DNA from: Campylobacter sp. UBA1713
GTDB taxonomy: Bacteria; Campylobacterota; Campylobacteria; Campylobacterales; Campylobacteraceae
DNA: 5,143 nucleotides
Assembly (NCBI GenBank): GCA_002317305.1
Contig: DCIZ01000117.1
Location: 3,720 to 8,862, forward strand
Direction: 5' to 3'
This document shows positions 1-4,946 of this stretch, piece by piece. Positions within the stretch are counted from its first letter, which is position 1. Each line of letters starts with the position of its first letter. The notes beneath the pieces were generated by a model. The model saw nothing but the letters and a program-made list of their open reading frames with translations. It made no database searches and was not told where the DNA came from. The position numbers and the translations under genes are program-made.

Positions 1-9
1 CACAGCCAG

Positions 10-92
10 CCTCAGAATGACGGCGGTAACAGAACGCGGAATGCAGAGAACAGAAAGCAGAATTTGTGAAAATTCCCTTTTCGTAAATTTGA
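10..92 (-). repeat. Composite intergenic repeat, copy 1 (core + heptamers + partial hairpin module)
   Basis: This stretch lies just downstream of the mscS-type gene. Read on the minus strand it holds a 33-bp core (92-60), then five degenerate 7-bp units (plus-strand CAGAACG, CGGAATG, CAGAGAA, CAGAAAG, CAGAATT at 30-64), then CTGTTACCG and the ATTCTGAGG half of the hairpin module (25-10), whose remainder diverges or runs off the window. The segment 24-92 (69 bp) is colinear with 3343-3412 (70 bp) in opposite orientation, from TCAAATT through CTGTTACCG, so this is a dispersed family and not chance similarity. No coding function is seen. Confidence 0.8.
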
Positions 93-108
93 CAAAAAAC
101 AGAAAAAC

Positions 109-1656
109 TCAATACAAAAGCTCACGACTCACGTCATGAAAGTCAAGGCTCGTTTCTAGCCTTTTGGCAAAATTTAGCGTCTGTGTCGGGTAGGCGATCT
201 TTATGTCGTCTTCTAAATTTAAAGCCTCTATGATCTCTATGCTAATGGTGCTTCGAAGTGCTAATGCCGCGTAAGAATTTGTCATAAACCAAACGCTAAT
301 GCACATGCCATAAGGCTCAAAAAAGGTAAAAATTCTAGGCTCAACGTTTGGGTTTTTTATGCTGTAACGGTCGCGAAGTTTGTTCATCTGCCGTCTAGCG
401 ATGTCCGTGTAGCCTTTTGAATATTTGCGCGCTATGTCTTTTATGAGCATCGCTGCCTTTTTGTGATTTGAGTCAAAGGTAAGCATGATGTCGATGCCGT
501 CCCAAACCGTCTTCATGCCGCCGTGTGTATAGTTGGCGATGAGTTGCGTAAAGATGTAGTTGTTTGGTATGAAAATGATGCGTCCGCTACGGCGGTTAAA
601 GCGGTAGCTCGTGAGCGTGATGTCTTCGTAGATGGTGATGCGAAGAATCCCGATGTCTATGATGTCGCCCACGTAGTCGCTGTTTTGCCACCGCACACGC
701 ACGCGGTCGCCCACATTGTAAGTCCCGCCGAAAAATATAACACACCAGCCAAGAACGCTCATAAACATATCTTTCATCGCGATGGCAAGACCAGCAGATG
801 CAAAGCCTAAAATGGTGATGACGTAGCTAATGTTCTCTATGTAGCCAAAGATCAAGATAAACATAATGATGCTAAAGATGACCACGTTTGTAAATTTGGC
901 TATGGTGTATGTGCGTATGTTGTCTTTTACAAAACGCTTGACGAGGAGTTTTATGATAAAGCCTACTAAAATGACGACCAAAATGCTAGTTAGAATCATC
1001 GCTGTTAGCTTGATCTGATCTTTTATCTGAGCTGACGCTAAAGCCAAAGCTTCGTTTATCTTTTTTTCCTGTAAGCCGTAGCTAGTTCGTGAAGCGTCTT
1101 TTACTACACCAAATTCTTTTATCTCGCGTCTAAGTTCTTCTATCTCTATCTTTACTCGTAGGTCAGTTTGCGATTCTATCTCTTTTATTTGTAGCGCTCT
1201 TTCGAAAAACATGATGGCTTCGTTTAGCTGTGCTTGGCGGTTTTTTAGCTCATCTTTTTCGTTTTTTAGCGTTCTAACATAGGAAAAAGCGCTAAAAAGC
1301 ACAAAAGGATTCGTGATCTTCTCCAGCGGTTTTATCTCTTTAAAAGTGAGTAGTTCAGCAAATGGCGAGCGCTCATACTCTTTTAAGAGTTCTAGCTGCT
1401 CTTGGAGGCTTTCGGCGCGTGTTTTTAGCTCCAAAGCGTAGTCGCCAGTCGCACCCAAAATCTCGCTTTTTATGTTTTCTAGCTCTAGTGCTATGCGTTT
1501 GTAGGTTTTGTAGTTTTCATAACGCGCTATCCAAATGTTGTCTTTTAGTGTGTTTATCTCGGCTAAAAGCTCTTTTGTTTGGTTTGCAAAAAGCAAATTT
1601 GACAAAAGGAGCAACGTTAGAAACGGCGTAAAAAACGGCGAGAAGTGGTTTTTCAT
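109..1656 (-). CDS. MscS-family mechanosensitive ion channel with long N-terminal periplasmic region
   Basis: A 515-residue inner-membrane channel of the small-conductance mechanosensitive (MscS) family, which opens under membrane tension to release solutes during hypo-osmotic shock. Residues 1-24 look like a signal peptide (hydrophobic run ending LLFA before NQ). Residues 25-215 are charged and Glu/Lys/Leu-rich, likely a coiled-coil-prone periplasmic region. Hydrophobic helices follow at about 216-239 and 255-273, then the pore-lining TM3 at about 278-309 with the Gly/Ala pattern GFASAGLAIAMKD and the GGTYNVGDRVRV turn typical of the beta domain. The rest (320-515) is the cytoplasmic MscS region. 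It is longer than E. coli MscS (286 residues), closer to the multi-helix members, but the subtype cannot be assigned. The start is supported by AAGGA 6 bases upstream (1663-1667). Its ATG overlaps the stop of the upstream small gene as ATGA, implying translational coupling. The stop lies within 20 bp of a repeat copy. Confidence 0.9.
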   Translation of the reverse strand: MKNHFSPFFTPFLTLLLLSNLLFANQTKELLAEINTLKDNIWIARYENYKTYKRIALELENIKSEILGATGDYALELKTRAESLQEQLELLKEYERSPFAELLTFKEIKPLEKITNPFVLFSAFSYVRTLKNEKDELKNRQAQLNEAIMFFERALQIKEIESQTDLRVKIEIEELRREIKEFGVVKDASRTSYGLQEKKINEALALASAQIKDQIKLTAMILTSILVVILVGFIIKLLVKRFVKDNIRTYTIAKFTNVVIFSIIMFILIFGYIENISYVITILGFASAGLAIAMKDMFMSVLGWCVIFFGGTYNVGDRVRVRWQNSDYVGDIIDIGILRITIYEDITLTSYRFNRRSGRIIFIPNNYIFTQLIANYTHGGMKTVWDGIDIMLTFDSNHKKAAMLIKDIARKYSKGYTDIARRQMNKLRDRYSIKNPNVEPRIFTFFEPYGMCISVWFMTNSYAALALRSTISIEIIEALNLEDDIKIAYPTQTLNFAKRLETSLDFHDVSRELLY

Positions 1657-1991
1657 GCTTCGTCCTTTTTTGTCTCTTTCATGAAAAGTTGGACTAAAAT
1701 TTGCTCTAAGGCAAATTTAAGCGCTTTTTCGTCTTTTGCGTGCGGTCTGTCTCTGTTGTCGCTCTCTAGCAAAACGGGCGCTTCTAGCACTCTTTTAAAA
1801 CGCTCTTGGGTTTTTTTTAGCACCTCTGCAAAAAGTGTTTCTGGCACAAAAACGGCGGTTTTTAGCAAATTTGCCTGCCCATTTTCTGTGGCGAAAATTT
1901 CGCTAGATATGGTAAAACTCTCGTCTCTGTTTTCACCACGACCATCGACCCGAACTGTGTTGTTTTTCAAAAAAATAACGTCAAACATCAT
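1653..1991 (-). CDS. Small conserved-looking hypothetical protein co-transcribed with the MscS-type channel
   Basis: A 112-residue soluble protein that I do not recognise. It has no signal peptide, membrane helix or Cys pair. The first half looks beta-rich (FDVIFLKNNTVRVDG, ESFTISSEIF). The second half is probably alpha-helical (VPETLFAEVLKKTQERFKRVLE and ALKFALEQILVQLFMK), ending in a charged Lys/Glu/Asp tail. It is judged real because it has a good ribosome binding site, overlaps the channel gene by 4 bp (ATGA), and fills the space to the divergent promoter region. Two adjacent ATG codons exist (1991 and 1988). AAGGA at 1995-1999 is 3 bases from the first and 6 from the second, so the second may be the used start, giving 111 residues. 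A role connected with the channel or its translation is inference from gene order only. Confidence 0.7.
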   Translation of the reverse strand: MMFDVIFLKNNTVRVDGRGENRDESFTISSEIFATENGQANLLKTAVFVPETLFAEVLKKTQERFKRVLEAPVLLESDNRDRPHAKDEKALKFALEQILVQLFMKETKKDEA

Positions 1992-1994
1992 GCA

Positions 1995-1999
1995 TCCTT
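1995..1999 (-). promoter_or_regulatory. Ribosome binding site of the small hypothetical gene
   Basis: AAGGA on the minus strand. The spacing is 3 bases to the annotated first ATG and 6 bases to the immediately following second ATG, which favours the second as the actual initiation codon. Confidence 0.65.
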
Positions 2000-2017
2000 T
2001 TTCTACCTTTTTGCTTT

Positions 2018-2025
2018 ATTTTATC
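2018..2025 (-). promoter_or_regulatory. Candidate -10 element for the hypothetical/mscS unit
   Basis: GATAAAAT on the minus strand, preceded by TGT, lies 26 bp upstream of the first ATG (1991) and resembles the Campylobacter sigma-70 -10 box (TAtAAT type, where no conserved -35 is expected). It sits in the 116-bp divergent region 1992-2107. On the plus strand a weaker TATTTT at 2072-2077 is a possible -10 for mnmA. CATAAT at 2090-2095 looks better by sequence but would start transcription inside the mnmA ribosome binding site. No operator-like palindrome stands out. This is pattern matching only. Confidence 0.35.
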
Positions 2026-2098
2026 ACAACAGCACTTAAAATTCGTTAATTTAAGAAAAGTTTTGATAGTCTATTTTACAAAATGTGGACATAATGAG

Positions 2099-2102
2099 AG
2101 GA
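2099..2102 (+). promoter_or_regulatory. Ribosome binding site of mnmA
   Basis: AGGA within GAGAGGAAAG, 5 bases before the ATG at 2108. This decides the start: the frame is open 15 codons further upstream to a TTG at 2063, but those codons encode no family sequence and the protein proper begins MKILVAMSGG. Confidence 0.8.
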
Positions 2103-2107
2103 AAGAT

Positions 2108-3211
2108 ATGAAAATTTTAGTAGCGATGAGTGGTGGCGTTGACAGCTCGATCACAGCAAAACTCTTAAAAGACGCTGGGCATGAGGTGCTCGGATGTTAT
2201 GCAAAACTTCATGGCGATGAGGCTTACCACGAAAGAAATTTGGCAAACGTGGCAAAGGTTGCTGCGTTTTTAGGCATAGACTACATTTGTGCTGACCTTA
2301 CAGATGAGTTTAACGAAGCGGTATATCTTAAATTTGTAGAGAGCTACAAAAAAGGCTTAACGCCAAACCCGTGTGCCATTTGCAACAAACAGATAAAATT
2401 TGGCGAGCTTTGGCGTGTGGCTTTGCAAAACGGCTGCGAAAAGATGGCGACTGGACACTACGCAAAGATTCAAAACGGGCAAATTTACGAGGCAAAAGAT
2501 GCTACAAAAGACCAAAGCTATTTTTTGTCAAACATTTCGCCCGAGATGGTAGAAAAGCTAGTTTTTCCGCTTGGCGAGTGGTTAAAAACAGACGTAAAAA
2601 AAGAGGCGGCTAAATTTGCGGAGATATCAAGTTTGGCTACACAAAAAGAGAGTAGCGAAATTTGCTTTGTGCCAAACGAATACACCGAAATTTTGCGTAG
2701 GCACTTTGAGGTAGACAAAAAAGGCGTGGTTCGAGACACGAGCGGCAAAGTAGTCGGCGAGCATGAAGGCTATGCAAAATACACCATCGGAAAGCGGCGT
2801 GGTTTTCGAGTAGATGGCGCGCACGACCCGCACTTTGTTTTGCGCATCGACGCAAAGGCAAATGAGATAGTGGTAGGCAAATTTGACGAGCTTTCGTGTT
2901 TTGGTTTTGAGACGGAAAATCTGAACGAATTTGTGGAGCTGGGGCGTGAGTTTGAGGCGTGGGTAAAGGTGCGTTACAGAAGTCCAAAGGTGAAGTGCCG
3001 TGTGGTTAGGCTTTGTGGCGAAAGTGTTGGTGGTGGCGAAAATTTGTGTGATGGCGGCGAAAGTGGTGAGTGTGTTGGCGGTGGCTTTGGCGGTGGCGTG
3101 AGAGTTGAGCTGGCAGAAAACGCGCGAGCTGTAGCTAGCGGACAGCTGGCGGTCTTTTACGATGAGAGTGGCGGAGTCGTAGCGAGTGGTTTTATAAAAC
3201 GCGCGTTGTGA
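2108..3211 (+). CDS. mnmA: tRNA-specific 2-thiouridylase MnmA
   Basis: A 367-residue cytoplasmic enzyme that adenylates and thiolates U34 of the Lys, Glu and Gln tRNAs (s2U34), taking sulfur from the IscS/Tus relay or directly from a desulfurase. Visible motifs: the PP-loop SGGVDSS (8-14), TPNPCAICNK (85-94) with the nucleophile-type Cys92, GHYAK (116-120), KDQSYFL (134-140), SEICFV (183-188) with the persulfide-type Cys186, and YTIGKRRG (225-232), followed by the C-terminal beta-barrel region. Length fits the family (about 340-370). Position 89, the Asp99 position of E. coli MnmA, is Cys. Residues 303-330 form a Gly-rich stretch with three Cys (303, 314, 322) interrupting the C-terminal domain before the conserved VELAENARAVASGQLAVFYD; it looks like an expanded loop. 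The last two bases of the stop codon coincide with the first partial unit of a heptamer repeat array. The gene stands alone, divergent from the small hypothetical gene. Confidence 0.96.
   Translation: MKILVAMSGGVDSSITAKLLKDAGHEVLGCYAKLHGDEAYHERNLANVAKVAAFLGIDYICADLTDEFNEAVYLKFVESYKKGLTPNPCAICNKQIKFGELWRVALQNGCEKMATGHYAKIQNGQIYEAKDATKDQSYFLSNISPEMVEKLVFPLGEWLKTDVKKEAAKFAEISSLATQKESSEICFVPNEYTEILRRHFEVDKKGVVRDTSGKVVGEHEGYAKYTIGKRRGFRVDGAHDPHFVLRIDAKANEIVVGKFDELSCFGFETENLNEFVELGREFEAWVKVRYRSPKVKCRVVRLCGESVGGGENLCDGGESGECVGGGFGGGVRVELAENARAVASGQLAVFYDESGGVVASGFIKRAL
3014..3097 (+). repeat. Gly-rich coding repeat inside mnmA
   Basis: GGC/GGT-rich DNA encoding MnmA residues 303-330. GGCGAAAGTG occurs at 3017-3026 and again at 3056-3065, exactly 39 bp (13 codons) apart, so GES... 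begins each unit in the same reading frame. The second unit ends in repeated GGCGGTGGC. This suggests in-frame tandem duplication in a surface loop, because the conserved sequence resumes unchanged on both sides. Confidence 0.75.
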
Positions 3212-3249
3212 GAACGGAGAGCGGAGAACGGAGAACGGAGAACGGAGAA
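3210..3249 (+). repeat. Heptanucleotide tandem array CGGAGAA
   Basis: Five consecutive 7-bp units, CGGAGAG once and then CGGAGAA four times (3215-3249), preceded by a partial GAGAA (3210-3214) that supplies the last two bases of the mnmA stop codon. This is the most regular of the heptamer arrays in the window. The other arrays use the related units CGGAAAA, CGGAATG and CAGAAAG. It forms the left end of the composite repeat 3210-3412. Confidence 0.92.
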
Positions 3250-3261
3250 TTGCGATTCTAC

Positions 3262-3346
3262 AGAATCGTCAAGCCAACGCCGTCATTCTGAGGGAGGCAA
3301 CGCCGACCGAAGAATCCCCTGCCTTGTGAATAAGTAGAATCGTCAA
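3262..3346. repeat. Exact 11-bp direct repeats bracketing the hairpin module
   Basis: AGAATCGTCAA occurs at 3262-3272 and 3336-3346, with 63 bp between them holding the hairpin module (3278-3320) and GCCTTGTGAATAAGT. Collapsing the segment to one 11-mer gives a sequence colinear, apart from about 4 bases, with 5000-5032 in the other composite copy, which lacks the module. This is what a target-site duplication, or recombination between short repeats, would leave. The 11-mers are directly visible; the mechanism is inferred. Confidence 0.7.
3278..3320 (+). repeat. Hairpin repeat module, copy A1
   Basis: A ~43-bp imperfect inverted repeat: ATTCT at 3285-3289 pairs with AGAAT at 3311-3315, and GGC (3296-3298) pairs with GCC (3302-3304) across a short loop. 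An almost identical copy lies inverted at 3498-3541. Partial copies are at 10-25, 3410-3427 and 3583-3592. The motif resembles the TCATTCTGAG...GAAGAATC repeats seen in many bacterial genomes, as far as I recall. There is no run of T after it, so it is not a standard terminator. Confidence 0.8.
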
Positions 3347-3409
3347 ATTCACGAAAAAGCGAATTTACACAAATTCCGTTTTCCGTTTTCCGCATTCCGT
3401 TGTCTGTTA

Positions 3410-3427
3410 CCGACCGAAGAATCCCCC
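3410..3427 (+). repeat. Truncated hairpin module (right half only)
   Basis: CCGACCGAAGAATCCCC matches the right half of the module at 3304-3319 and follows CTGTTAC directly. In the copy at the window start the same CTGTTACCG is followed by the left half (CCGTCATTCTGAGG read on the minus strand). The left half was apparently lost here, perhaps by deletion between the CCG triplets that begin each half. Confidence 0.7.
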
Positions 3428-3448
3428 GCATGGCGATGGCGTAAAAAG

Positions 3449-3484
3449 TCAAATTTGCTTTTTTGCGAATTTTGTAGATTCTAC
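3449..3484. repeat. Degenerate core-like segment
   Basis: TCAAATTTGC (3449-3458) followed by GCGAATTTTGTAG has the spacing of the AAATT...GCGAATTT arms in the cores at 3343-3376 and 5022-5055, but with a T-rich centre. It ends in the near-palindrome GTAGATTCTAC (3474-3484), matching GCAGATTCTGC at 4992-5002. It is weaker than the other copies and may be a decayed or rearranged module. Confidence 0.4.
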
Positions 3485-3497
3485 TCCGTCAAATTTC

Positions 3498-3541
3498 AGG
3501 GGATTCTTCGGTCGGCAAAAGCCTCCCTCAGAATGACGGCG
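3498..3541 (-). repeat. Hairpin repeat module, copy A2 (inverted)
   Basis: On the minus strand this matches copy A1 along its full length: both halves, GCCGTCATTCTGAGGGAGGC and GCCGACCGAAGAATCCCCT, are identical. Only the loop differs (AAC in A1, TTTT in A2, between the GGC and GCC arms). A conserved stem with a freely changing loop argues for selection or mobilisation as a folded structure. A1 and A2 form a long inverted repeat about 180 bp apart. Confidence 0.85.
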
Positions 3542-3560
3542 TTTGTTTGGGCTTTTTCGA

Positions 3561-3592
3561 TACTCTGCTTTCCGTTTTCCGTAGAATGACGG
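3561..3592 (-). repeat. Short heptamer array plus hairpin-module fragment
   Basis: TACTCTG, CTTTCCG and TTTTCCG (3561-3581) are heptamer units in the minus orientation, followed by AGAATGACGG (3583-3592), the outer end of the hairpin module. This is another remnant of the composite family, ending 38 bp before the hom start codon, so any hom promoter must lie in or right beside it. The AT-rich TGTGTAAATTTAAATT at 3602-3617 is the only promoter-like stretch, and it is weak. Confidence 0.65.
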
Positions 3593-3618
3593 TGTTTTGT
3601 TTGTGTAAATTTAAATTT

Positions 3619-3623
3619 AAAGG
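3619..3623 (+). promoter_or_regulatory. Ribosome binding site of hom
   Basis: AAAGG, 7 bases before the ATG at 3631. It supports that start over the in-frame TTG at 3547, whose 28 extra codons run through repeat sequence and encode nothing resembling the family. Confidence 0.6.
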
Positions 3624-3630
3624 CAAGAGA

Positions 3631-4941
3631 ATGAATATTGCTATAATCGGTGTTGGCACTGTCGGCGAGGCAGTAGCGAAGATTTTGGAAAAAAACGGCG
3701 ACCTCATAGAGGCAAGGTGTGGCGAGAGAATCGTGCCTGTTGTGGGCGTGGTGCGTTCGCTAGAAAAGAAGCGAGATGTGAATTTGCCTTTGACAGATGA
3801 CCTAGAAAGCGTGTTAAGGCGAGATGACATAGATGTTTTTGTGGAGCTAATGGGCGGCGTGGAGGAGCCTTATAGAATCGTTAGTTCGCTTTTGTCGCAA
3901 AAAAAGCCTGTCGTTACGGCAAACAAGGCGCTTTTGGCTTATCATCGCATGGAGTTAGAGAGCATAGCGGGCGACACGCCTTTTGGTTACGAGGCGAGTG
4001 TGGCAGGCGGAATTCCCATCATAAAAGCTTTAAGAGAGGGGCTGAGTGCTAACCACATTCAAAAGATAACAGGAATCATGAATGGCACGAGCAACTTTAT
4101 ACTCTCAAAAATGAGCGCGGGCGGGGCGAGTTTTGAGGCGGTTTTGCGTGAAGCACAGGAGAAGGGTTACGCTGAGGCTGACCCGACTTTTGACGTCGAA
4201 GGGCTAGACACGGCACACAAACTGCTCATACTAGCTAGCATCGCATACTCAGTGCATGCAAAACCAGAGGAGATTCTGGTAGAGGGCATCACGAAGATCA
4301 CCGCTGAGGACATAAAGTTTGCGAGTGAATTTGACTTTAGCATAAAGCTTTTAGGTATCGCAAAGCGTGTGGCAAATGGCGGGCTTGAACTTCGCGTGCA
4401 TCCTACATTGCTACCAAAAAGCAGGCTTTTAAGTAGCGTAGATGGCGTGATGAACGCGGTGAGTGTGGTAGGCGATGCGGTGGGCGAGAGTTTGTTTTAT
4501 GGGGCAGGTGCGGGCGGAAACGCGACAGCAAGCGCGGTCATAAGCGACCTAATGGACATGGTAAAAGAGACAGAAAACCCGATGCTAGGTTACGCTTTTG
4601 ACTTTCAAACTTCGCCTTTGGTGCTGAAAAAGCCGGGCGAAGTGGAGACAAAATACTACATTCGTTTGCGTGTGCTAAACCGCGTGGGTGTTTTGGCGGC
4701 TATTACGAAAATTTTGAGCGAACATAACATTAGCATAGAGAGTTTTTTGCAGAAAAACGGAGCAAAGGGCGGCGTTGGTGCTGGTGGCGTGGCTGGCGGC
4801 GTTGTGGCGAGCGAAGAGAGTGTTACGCTTTTTTTTACTACTCAAATTTGCAAAGAGGCAGATTTGCAAAAAGCAGCTTCTCTTTTAAAGGCAGAAAACA
4901 TCGTGCTAGATGAGCCTTTTGTGATGAGGATAGAGGAGTAA
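3631..4941 (+). CDS. hom: Homoserine dehydrogenase with C-terminal ACT domain
   Basis: A 436-residue cytoplasmic enzyme that reduces L-aspartate 4-semialdehyde to L-homoserine with NAD(P)H, at the branch leading to threonine and methionine. The N-terminal Rossmann fold starts with GVGTVG (7-12). VTANKA (95-100) carries the conserved Lys99. The substrate domain has EASVAGGIPII (121-131), GIMNGTSNFIL (148-158) and EADPTFDVEGLDTAHKL (182-198), with Glu182, Asp188, Asp193 and Lys197 matching the catalytic set known from yeast. The ACT domain (about 342-436) begins YYIRLRVLNRVGVLAAITKIL and probably mediates feedback by threonine, as in the monofunctional family. Between the second and third ACT strands lies a Gly-rich insertion (about 380-393), odd for the family. 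Total length is normal (about 420-440). The gene is not joined to aspartokinase and appears to be monocistronic, with repeats on both sides. Start ATG 3631 is chosen because MNIAIIGVG is the canonical N-terminus. Confidence 0.97.
   Translation: MNIAIIGVGTVGEAVAKILEKNGDLIEARCGERIVPVVGVVRSLEKKRDVNLPLTDDLESVLRRDDIDVFVELMGGVEEPYRIVSSLLSQKKPVVTANKALLAYHRMELESIAGDTPFGYEASVAGGIPIIKALREGLSANHIQKITGIMNGTSNFILSKMSAGGASFEAVLREAQEKGYAEADPTFDVEGLDTAHKLLILASIAYSVHAKPEEILVEGITKITAEDIKFASEFDFSIKLLGIAKRVANGGLELRVHPTLLPKSRLLSSVDGVMNAVSVVGDAVGESLFYGAGAGGNATASAVISDLMDMVKETENPMLGYAFDFQTSPLVLKKPGEVETKYYIRLRVLNRVGVLAAITKILSEHNISIESFLQKNGAKGGVGAGGVAGGVVASEESVTLFFTTQICKEADLQKAASLLKAENIVLDEPFVMRIEE
4768..4809 (+). repeat. 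Gly-rich coding repeat inside hom
   Basis: GGC/GGT/GTG/GCT-rich DNA encoding residues 380-393 (GGVGAGGVAGGVVA). GGCGGCGTTG occurs at 4768-4777 and 4795-4804, exactly 27 bp (9 codons) apart in frame. The insertion sits in the ACT-domain loop after ISIESFLQKNGAK and before ESVTLFFTTQ, both of which match the family. It is similar in base composition and protein character to the insertion in mnmA. Confidence 0.7.
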
Positions 4942-4946
4942 AATAT

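Larger units (their letters stand above)
3210..3412 (+). repeat. Composite intergenic repeat, copy 2, with facing heptamer arrays and an inserted hairpin module
   Basis: In order: the plus-oriented heptamer array (3210-3249); a perfect 7-bp stem CGATTCT/AGAATCG with a 2-base spacer (3253-3268); the hairpin module (3278-3320); a 34-bp core TCAAATTC...CAAATTC (3343-3376) with AAATTC/GAATTT arms; and an oppositely oriented heptamer array AATTCCG, TTTTCCG, TTTTCCG, CATTCCG, TTGTCTG (3372-3406), ending TTACCG. The arrays at the two ends therefore face each other. The same plan without the hairpin module is seen at 4947-5084. The stretch lies directly between the mnmA stop and the hom upstream region, and I see no protein-coding signal in it. 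Confidence 0.8.

Noticed and set aside
523..810. Open frame of 95 codons on the plus strand inside the channel gene
   Set aside because: It is antisense to the conserved TM3/beta-domain region of the MscS-type gene, its translation resembles no family, and it is explained by the codon composition of the real gene.
1362..2049. Plus-strand open frames of 89 and 134 codons (1362-1631 and 1645-2049)
   Set aside because: Both lie opposite the channel gene and the small hypothetical gene, which have ribosome binding sites and a coupled overlap. The Ser/Phe/Leu-rich translation is typical of an antisense shadow.
2063..2107. Upstream TTG start for mnmA adding 15 residues
   Set aside because: The ATG at 2108 has an AGGA at good spacing and gives the canonical MKILVAMSGGVDSS start; the added residues cover the intergenic region and do not match the family.
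1992..2107. Riboswitch or other structured leader upstream of mnmA
   Set aside because: The region is only 116 bp, AT-rich and shared by two divergent genes; I see no conserved aptamer-like pairing.
2518..2987. Three minus-strand open frames inside mnmA (76, 68 and 116 codons)
   Set aside because: They are antisense to conserved MnmA motifs, overlap one another and have no family resemblance.
3253..3268. Rho-independent terminator for mnmA
   Set aside because: The perfect 7-bp stem CGATTCT/AGAATCG is AT-rich, has only a 2-base spacer and is followed by GTCAAGCC, not a T-run. It is better explained as part of the repeat.
3258..3452. Minus-strand open frame of 64 codons in the mnmA-hom gap
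   Set aside because: It is composed entirely of repeat modules that also occur elsewhere as non-coding DNA in other frames and orientations; no ribosome binding site is evident.
3210..3540. Possible CRISPR array in the mnmA-hom gap
   Set aside because: The 7-bp units are directly adjacent with no unique spacers, the larger modules occur in both orientations at irregular distances, and no cas genes are present.
3547..3630. Upstream TTG start for hom adding 28 residues
   Set aside because: These codons run through heptamer and hairpin repeat sequence. The ATG at 3631 gives the expected Rossmann-fold N-terminus and has a ribosome binding site.
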